A stretch of 64,000 bases of DNA, taken from the NCBI RefSeq assembly GCF_010820665.1, contig NZ_JAAIKC010000009.1, positions 1 through 64,000 on the forward strand, in the 5' to 3' direction. Positions within the stretch are counted from its first letter, which is position 1. Every line of letters begins with the position of its first letter. This document shows positions 59,480 through 64,000 of this stretch, piece after piece. This DNA is from Paenibacillus sp. SYP-B3998 (GTDB lineage: Bacteria > Bacillota > Bacilli > Paenibacillales > NBRC-103111). The translations under genes were made by a program, and so were the position numbers. Under the pieces are notes generated by a model that worked only from the letters and a program-made list of their open reading frames with translations, made no database searches and was not told where the DNA came from.

Positions 59480-60370
59480 ATGAACATTGAGAATATTGAG
59501 GCGTTCGTTTATGTGATCCATTATGGTAGTTTTAACAAGGCGGCCGAAATATTATTTCTATCTCAACCTTCGGTAACAGCCAGAATACAATCCCTCGAAC
59601 GTGAATTAGATTGTAGACTCTTCGATCGAATTGGTAAGCAAATTCATTTGACGGAAGAGGGGAAAAAGTTTTTGCCATATGGACAGCAGCTTTTGCAGAC
59701 GTTCCAGAAAGGTAAAATACAATTGAAGCAAAAAAGAACGCTGCCTAACGAACTGCGAATTGGTTCCACGGTGTCAGTATCTAACTACATGATTCCGGAA
59801 ATTATTCCGAAAATGAAGCTCAAATATCCAGATGTTAATTTTAAATTAACAACTGCGGTAACCGATGATATTTTAAATCGGGTGTTGAACAGAGAGTTGG
59901 ACGTAGGTTTTGTTCGTCATATTAGCCATCCTAACATTCTTTCGGCTAAGTTTTATGAAGATCCAATTCGTTTATATGTGCATGAAGGTCACCCATTTAT
60001 AAATAACGATAAACGATCTATTGAAGACATTGGGGATCAGCATTTAGTATTTTTTGAATGTGGTTCTCTGGATTGGATGCGCATTCACCGGATATTTGCA
60101 AGCTTGAAACGGCCGCCAAATATTGAATTTCTGATAGATAATTTGGAAACGGCCAAGAAGTTGGTCATGCAGCGAGTGGGTATCGCCTTCTTGCCTAGTC
60201 TATGTGTGAGTCAAGAAGTAAGGGAGAAGAAGCTGTTTCCTATCGATTTCCCTGAAACATCGGGCATTTCCTTACAAACGAATGTAATTTCACTTCATGG
60301 CGGGAGTACCTTATTTTTCAATAGTATACTGGAAAATTGTAAAATTTTATCGCAGCCAGCCAAAGCTTGA
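59480..60370 (+). CDS. LysR-family transcriptional regulator
   Basis: A 296-aa regulator. N-terminal helix-turn-helix (FVYVIHYGSFNKAAEILFLS, then QPSVTARIQSLERELDCRLF) and a C-terminal effector domain of about 200 residues (ELRIGSTVSVSNYMIPEIIP, VGIAFLPSLCV). ATG 59480 follows GGAGG. Its neighbours downstream are luciferase-like monooxygenase, M20 amidohydrolase and GNAT genes, resembling Bacillus ytm/yxe sulfur-compound salvage clusters, where the LysR protein YtlI is an activator. Ligand likely O-acetylserine or a related sulfur signal; inference only. Confidence 0.88.
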   Translation: MNIENIEAFVYVIHYGSFNKAAEILFLSQPSVTARIQSLERELDCRLFDRIGKQIHLTEEGKKFLPYGQQLLQTFQKGKIQLKQKRTLPNELRIGSTVSVSNYMIPEIIPKMKLKYPDVNFKLTTAVTDDILNRVLNRELDVGFVRHISHPNILSAKFYEDPIRLYVHEGHPFINNDKRSIEDIGDQHLVFFECGSLDWMRIHRIFASLKRPPNIEFLIDNLETAKKLVMQRVGIAFLPSLCVSQEVREKKLFPIDFPETSGISLQTNVISLHGGSTLFFNSILENCKILSQPAKA

Positions 60371-60588
60371 TATTCAAACATTGAATATGCATATAGAAAA
60401 ACTCTATTATCCAGTTCGTATACTTGATGATAAATTAAATCCATATCTATAATTCATACAAAACAGGTAGGAATTATAAACATAATAAATCATGATCAGA
60501 TGAAACGGACGAGACCGTTTTTGAAGAGGATTACGCCAGAATGGAGCTGCAACATATAACTAGAAAATAGGATGGGGTGCCCGAGCAA

Positions 60589-61599
60589 ATGGGAATCAAA
60601 CTTAGTATTTTGGATCAAAGTGTCATTTTTCCGGGTGAAAATTCAACCGATGCGTTTCGTCACACGATTGAGCTCGCGCAAAAAGCAGAAGAATTGGATT
60701 ATCATCGTTTCTGGGTGTCTGAGCACCATGATTCGGAACAAGTGGCGGGTTCTTCGCCAGAAGTGCTGATTTCTCATTTGTTAGCTAAAACGGAGCGCAT
60801 TCGTATCGGCTCTGGCGGCATCATGCTACAGCACTATAGTCCATACAAGGTGGCCGAGAATTTCAATGTACTGGCTTCTCTCGCTCCGGGCAGGGTCGAT
60901 CTTGGTATTGGAAGAGCACCCGGTGGCCTTCCTCGTTCAACGAAAGCACTCCAGCAGGGACTTACGGAAGCTCCCTCCTTATCCGATAAGCTGAATGAGC
61001 TTCAGCAATTCATTCATAATCGTTTGGATGACGAACACCCGCTTAAAGGCCTACGTGTCTCGCCGATCCCTAGTCAGCCAGCGGATATTTATATACTTGG
61101 AACAAGTGTAGCTAGCGCCGAATTGGCTGCAGAATCGGGGCTGCCGTATGTATTTGCCCTATTTATTAACGGCGATCACGCCGTCGCTCAGGCAGCTTTC
61201 GAAGCATATCGCGCAGGATTCAATGTTGACAAAGGAACACAGCCGAAGTTAATACTTGCGCTCTCTTTGATCGTAGCGGATAGCGATGAAGAAGCAAAAG
61301 AACTGGCGGGCGAATACAAGAATGTGAAGATTCATTTGGAAAATGGAAAAACATTAACCGTTGGAACCATCGAGCAAGCAGAAGAATACGGGCGCCAAAC
61401 GCAGGCTAAGTTCACAGTTGAAGTGAAGGAAGCGGAGATTACAAAAGGTACGAAAGAGACCGTACGTCAACAACTTTTAGATATACAGGGGAAATACGCT
61501 GTCGATGAATTCATCGTAGCCACATCCGTCAAAGATTTCGCGAAGCGCATTCGGTCATTTGAGCTCCTCAAGGAAGCTTTTTCTGAATTGCTCGTATAA
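60589..61599 (+). CDS. Luciferase-like (LLM) flavin monooxygenase, MsnO8-type
   Basis: A 336-aa TIM-barrel flavin enzyme. The N-terminus IKLSILDQSVIFPGENSTDA, the DYHRFWVSEHH segment, RIGSGGIMLQHYSPYKVAEN and LAPGRVDLGIGRAPGG match the MsnO8 group of LLM oxidoreductases. It uses reduced FMN and oxygen, supplied by a partner reductase. ATG 60589 has GGGGTG at nine bases; GTG 60577 is an alternative. First gene of a probable operon with the amidohydrolase (36-nt gap) and the downstream genes. Substrate possibly an N-acetylated S-substituted cysteine; inference from the cluster. Confidence 0.88.
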   Translation: MGIKLSILDQSVIFPGENSTDAFRHTIELAQKAEELDYHRFWVSEHHDSEQVAGSSPEVLISHLLAKTERIRIGSGGIMLQHYSPYKVAENFNVLASLAPGRVDLGIGRAPGGLPRSTKALQQGLTEAPSLSDKLNELQQFIHNRLDDEHPLKGLRVSPIPSQPADIYILGTSVASAELAAESGLPYVFALFINGDHAVAQAAFEAYRAGFNVDKGTQPKLILALSLIVADSDEEAKELAGEYKNVKIHLENGKTLTVGTIEQAEEYGRQTQAKFTVEVKEAEITKGTKETVRQQLLDIQGKYAVDEFIVATSVKDFAKRIRSFELLKEAFSELLV

Positions 61600-61635
61600 G
61601 GGAAATAAAGCAAAAGTCTTAGGGGGGATGAATCC

Positions 61636-62823
61636 ATGAGCAATGAAGTATTGGCACCATTATTGACTGATTTTGATCACAAGCTGGTTGCGATCCGTCG
61701 CCATTTACACCAACATCCGGAGTTATCCCACGAAGAAATTCAAACTACAGCATCCATTCGTGCATGGCTACAGGAAGCTGACATTCGAATTGCTGATTTT
61801 CCGCTGAAGACGGGAATCATTGCTGAGGTAGGCGGAAAGAACGAAGGGCCGATTATCGCTCTGCGTGCCGACATCGACGCACTGCCGATTCAAGAGGAGA
61901 CGGGGTTACCCTATGCTTCCCTCTCCCCTGGGAAAATGCATGCATGTGGTCATGATTTCCATACAGCAGCGATACTTGGAGCTGCCTTCTTGCTAAAGCA
62001 GCAGGAGAACGTGCTGAAAGGCACGATTCGCTTTATTTTTCAGCCAGCAGAGGAGAAAGCGCAGGGGGCCGAGCAGGTGATAAGAAGCGGAGCGCTTGAA
62101 GGCGTGCGTGCTATTTTTGGTATGCATAATAAACCAGATCTTCCTGTCGGGACGATTGGGATTAAGTCTGGCCCGTTAATGGCTGCAGCGGATGGGTTTG
62201 TCATAGAAATTGAGGGGCTTGGTACACATGCTGCTGTTCCCGAAGCGGGAATTGATCCTATTGTCACAGGGGCGCACATTATTACGGCGCTGCAGTCCAT
62301 TGTTAGCCGAAATATAAGTTCACTGCAAAGCGCAGTGATTAGTGTCACACGCATTCACAGTGGAACCGCTTGGAATGTCATTCCGGATAAAGCGATTTTG
62401 GACGGTACTCTGCGGACCTTTGAAGAGGGCGTTAGATCGCAGGTCATCGCTCGATTCGGGCAAGTTGTGGATGGAGTTGCTGCTGCATTCGGGACGAAAG
62501 CAACTGTGCGTTGGATCAAGGGGCCGCCATCCGTTTCGAACGATGGAGAATTAGCGGAGGTGGCTACACAGGCAGCGAATCAAGCAGGTTTGACTGTGAT
62601 CACGCCAAAGCCTTCGCCAGCGGGAGAAGATTTTGCTTTTTATCAAAAGAGTGTGCCTGGCGTATTCGTGTTTATGGGCACAGATGGGCCGCAAGAATGG
62701 CACCATCCAGCCTTCGATTCAGATGAGCGCGCTCTTCCGATTAGTGCGAAGTATTTTGCTGGTTTAGCTGAGCATGCCTTGCAGCAGCTTGGAGCCAACA
62801 TCACAAAGAAGGCTGCGGAATGA
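61636..62823 (+). CDS. M20-family amidohydrolase (N-acyl amino acid deacylase)
   Basis: A 395-aa metallohydrolase. Typical motifs are IRRHLHQHPELSHEE, IALRADIDALPIQEETG, HACGHDFHTAAILGAAF (metal His and Asp), FQPAEEKAQGAEQVI (catalytic Glu) and the final PSPAGEDFAFY. Family reactions: removal of acetyl groups from N-acetyl amino acids, including the SndA/SndB deacetylases of Bacillus cysteine-salvage clusters, and hippurate hydrolysis. ATG after AGGGGGGATGAATCC. The tail ends right at the remnant of another monooxygenase gene. Confidence 0.92.
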   Translation: MSNEVLAPLLTDFDHKLVAIRRHLHQHPELSHEEIQTTASIRAWLQEADIRIADFPLKTGIIAEVGGKNEGPIIALRADIDALPIQEETGLPYASLSPGKMHACGHDFHTAAILGAAFLLKQQENVLKGTIRFIFQPAEEKAQGAEQVIRSGALEGVRAIFGMHNKPDLPVGTIGIKSGPLMAAADGFVIEIEGLGTHAAVPEAGIDPIVTGAHIITALQSIVSRNISSLQSAVISVTRIHSGTAWNVIPDKAILDGTLRTFEEGVRSQVIARFGQVVDGVAAAFGTKATVRWIKGPPSVSNDGELAEVATQAANQAGLTVITPKPSPAGEDFAFYQKSVPGVFVFMGTDGPQEWHHPAFDSDERALPISAKYFAGLAEHALQQLGANITKKAAE

Positions 62824-62970
62824 GTCATGAAGTTGTTGGGCTTGTTGTACCGCTTCTTCAGGAACGCGGAATTTATCGTACGGATTTATGAATCCGATAC
62901 GCTGCGCGGTCATTTACAATTTGAAAACCGGGTAAACCGATATGTAAAAGAAAAAAGAGGTGTAATACCA
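62824..62970 (+). pseudogene. C-terminal remnant of an NtaA/SnaA-type monooxygenase
   Basis: Directly after the amidohydrolase stop the frame encodes SHEVVGLVVPLLQERGIYRT, a typical end segment of NtaA/SnaA/DszA-type flavin monooxygenases. A one-base shift then gives YESDTLRGHLQFENRVNRYV and KEKRG. About 45 of about 440 residues remain. An intact-looking homologue begins at 63639. Confidence 0.65.
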
Positions 62971-63504
62971 ATGAGTGTCAGCGAAATTCGGATTCGTGAA
63001 GCAAACGAAAGAGATCGGGAAGCGATTCAAACGCTGCTCCTTGAGGCCTACGGACAGTATGAAGCTGTGTTTCCGGCTGGCGGCTGGGACGCCTATAAAG
63101 CATCGATTCTTGCCTCTGTGGATGGGGAAGGTCCTAAAGCACGTATTATCGTTGAATTCGAGGGTGAGATCGTAGGCAGCTCGCTGTTATTCCTATCATC
63201 AGAAGTCGCCTATGGACTTCCAGAGCTTGAGATTCACTCGCCGATTATTCGGCTAATCGCCGTTTCTCCAAAAGTTAGAGGAAGAGGAATCGCTACGGAG
63301 CTTATTAAAGAAAGCGCGAGGCGGGCGCTTGAATTGGGTGCGGCTACGCTCCATTTGCATACCTCCGACATGATGGCTTCTGCCGTTAAGCTTTATGAAT
63401 ACTTAGGCTTTGAACGTGCCTTTGATAAGGATATACAGAAGGGTGAGACGCTTGTAAAGAGCTACCGCCTTAATTTAAAAGAAACCGCTATTCTTTCGAG
63501 TTAG
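62971..63504 (+). CDS. GNAT-family N-acetyltransferase
   Basis: A 177-aa acetyltransferase. EIRIREANERDREAIQTLLL starts the fold; IIRLIAVSPKVRGRGIATEL with ELIKESARRALELGA is the acetyl-CoA site; LYEYLGFERAF ends it. ATG 62971 follows GAGGTG; the longer frame from 62827 reads through the monooxygenase remnant. In Bacillus sulfur-salvage operons a GNAT (SnaA/SnaB) acetylates S-substituted cysteines before monooxygenation; that role would fit here. Substrate inferred, not shown. Confidence 0.85.
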   Translation: MSVSEIRIREANERDREAIQTLLLEAYGQYEAVFPAGGWDAYKASILASVDGEGPKARIIVEFEGEIVGSSLLFLSSEVAYGLPELEIHSPIIRLIAVSPKVRGRGIATELIKESARRALELGAATLHLHTSDMMASAVKLYEYLGFERAFDKDIQKGETLVKSYRLNLKETAILSS

Positions 63505-63638
63505 AGCTACACAGCACAAGCAACAAAAGCAGGCTTGGAAAGCGGTCGGGATCGATTTCCAAAAAAATATCTAACAAAAATAGGAAGTAGCTGCTTGCGC
63601 TGCAGGCTTTCTGTGAAGAATTCTAAGGAGGAACAAAC

Positions 63639-64000
63639 ATGCCAAAACAAAAACAATTGAAATTGGGAGCAATCATTCATGGTGTTGGTGGTAATGTGTC
63701 TGGTTGGAGGCACCCCGATGCGATTACGGACGCTAGCGTGAACTTTGGCTTTTATAAACAGCAGGCGCAGAAAGCGGAATCGGGTAAATTTGACCTGGTG
63801 TTCATTGCAGATGGTCTCTATATTACAGAGAAATCGATCCCTCACTTTTTGAATCGTTTCGAACCCATTACGATCTTGTCTGCGCTGGGAGCCGTGACTT
63901 CCAATATTGGATTAGTTGGCACACTATCTACTTCTTATAGCGAACCGTTCACGGTATCCAGACAGTTTGCCTCGATCGATCTGATCAGCGATGGGCGCGC
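63639..64000 (+). CDS. NtaA/SnaA/DmoA-type flavin monooxygenase (partial, 3' truncated by window)
   Basis: The first 120 residues: [20 protein letters not shown], then [48 protein letters not shown] and [20 protein letters not shown]. These are hallmark blocks of the NtaA/SnaA/DszA/DmoA class of FMN-dependent monooxygenases (about 440 aa). ATG after AAGGAGG. It probably oxidises the N-acetylated sulfur substrate of the cluster, as CmoJ does in Bacillus. The rest lies outside the window. Confidence 0.9.
   Translation, partial: MPKQKQLKLGAIIHGVGGNVSGWRHPDAITDASVNFGFYKQQAQKAESGKFDLVFIADGLYITEKSIPHFLNRFEPITILSALGAVTSNIGLVGTLSTSYSEPFTVSRQFASIDLISDGR

Overview
The window looks like chromosomal DNA of a spore-forming, low-to-mid GC Firmicute, most probably Paenibacillus or a close relative (Paenibacillaceae). 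The signs are an S-layer-homology (SLH) surface protein, several proteins with copper-amine-oxidase-N-like 'stalk' domains, a YjcZ-type sporulation micro-protein, a spore-coat transglutaminase (Tgl) and a dispersed repeat with the core AACGATAG. There is no rRNA, tRNA, CRISPR array or intact mobile element. The region is accessory and eroded: I count about fifteen gene remnants.

Layout. 0-6 kb: an MFS exporter, an aldo/keto reductase divergent from an MmyB-type regulator, a VOC protein, and remnants of MerR, MFS, TetR, siderophore-binding, HAD and AlkD-like genes. 6-13.5 kb: an AgrA/AgrC-like LytTR two-component pair, two secreted serine hydrolases, and a decayed PadR/ABC/HAAS locus. 13.5-20 kb: Tn3-transposase and GNAT fragments, YjcZ, LtrA, and a 7TM histidine kinase overlapping a response regulator with a BTAD domain. 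20-30.5 kb: a cyclase-family hydrolase, broken small surface or lipoprotein genes, an SLH protein, a DUF5050-like protein, and a VanRS-like pair with a lipoprotein. 30.5-37 kb: a tight operon (asparaginase, sugar-type ABC importer, CutC, ROK regulator) sharing an operator-like motif. 37-40 kb: an AraC regulator divergent from a secreted alkaline phosphatase.

40-57 kb is a polymorphic-toxin (RHS/WapA-like) island. A secreted DNRLRE/PPC protein is followed 15 nt later by a 1612-aa RHS protein with an ADP-ribosyltransferase-like (HYD1) tip and a DUF6881-type immunity gene. After it lie displaced RHS core fragments with alternative tips and immunity-like or membrane genes. Modules are punctuated by four copies of one hairpin repeat (about 48.17, 49.86, 50.78 and 55.52 kb). 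A subtilisin-like protease with a chitin-binding module sits inside the island.

57-59.2 kb: a striking protein with 17 octapeptide HPHHHH repeats next to Tgl, probably a coat cross-linking pair. 59.4-64 kb: a LysR-controlled set (two luciferase-like monooxygenases, an M20 amidohydrolase, a GNAT) resembling the N-acetylation/monooxygenation/deacetylation sulfur-salvage operons of Bacillus (ytm/yxe type), with a remnant of a further monooxygenase inside it. The last gene runs off the window.
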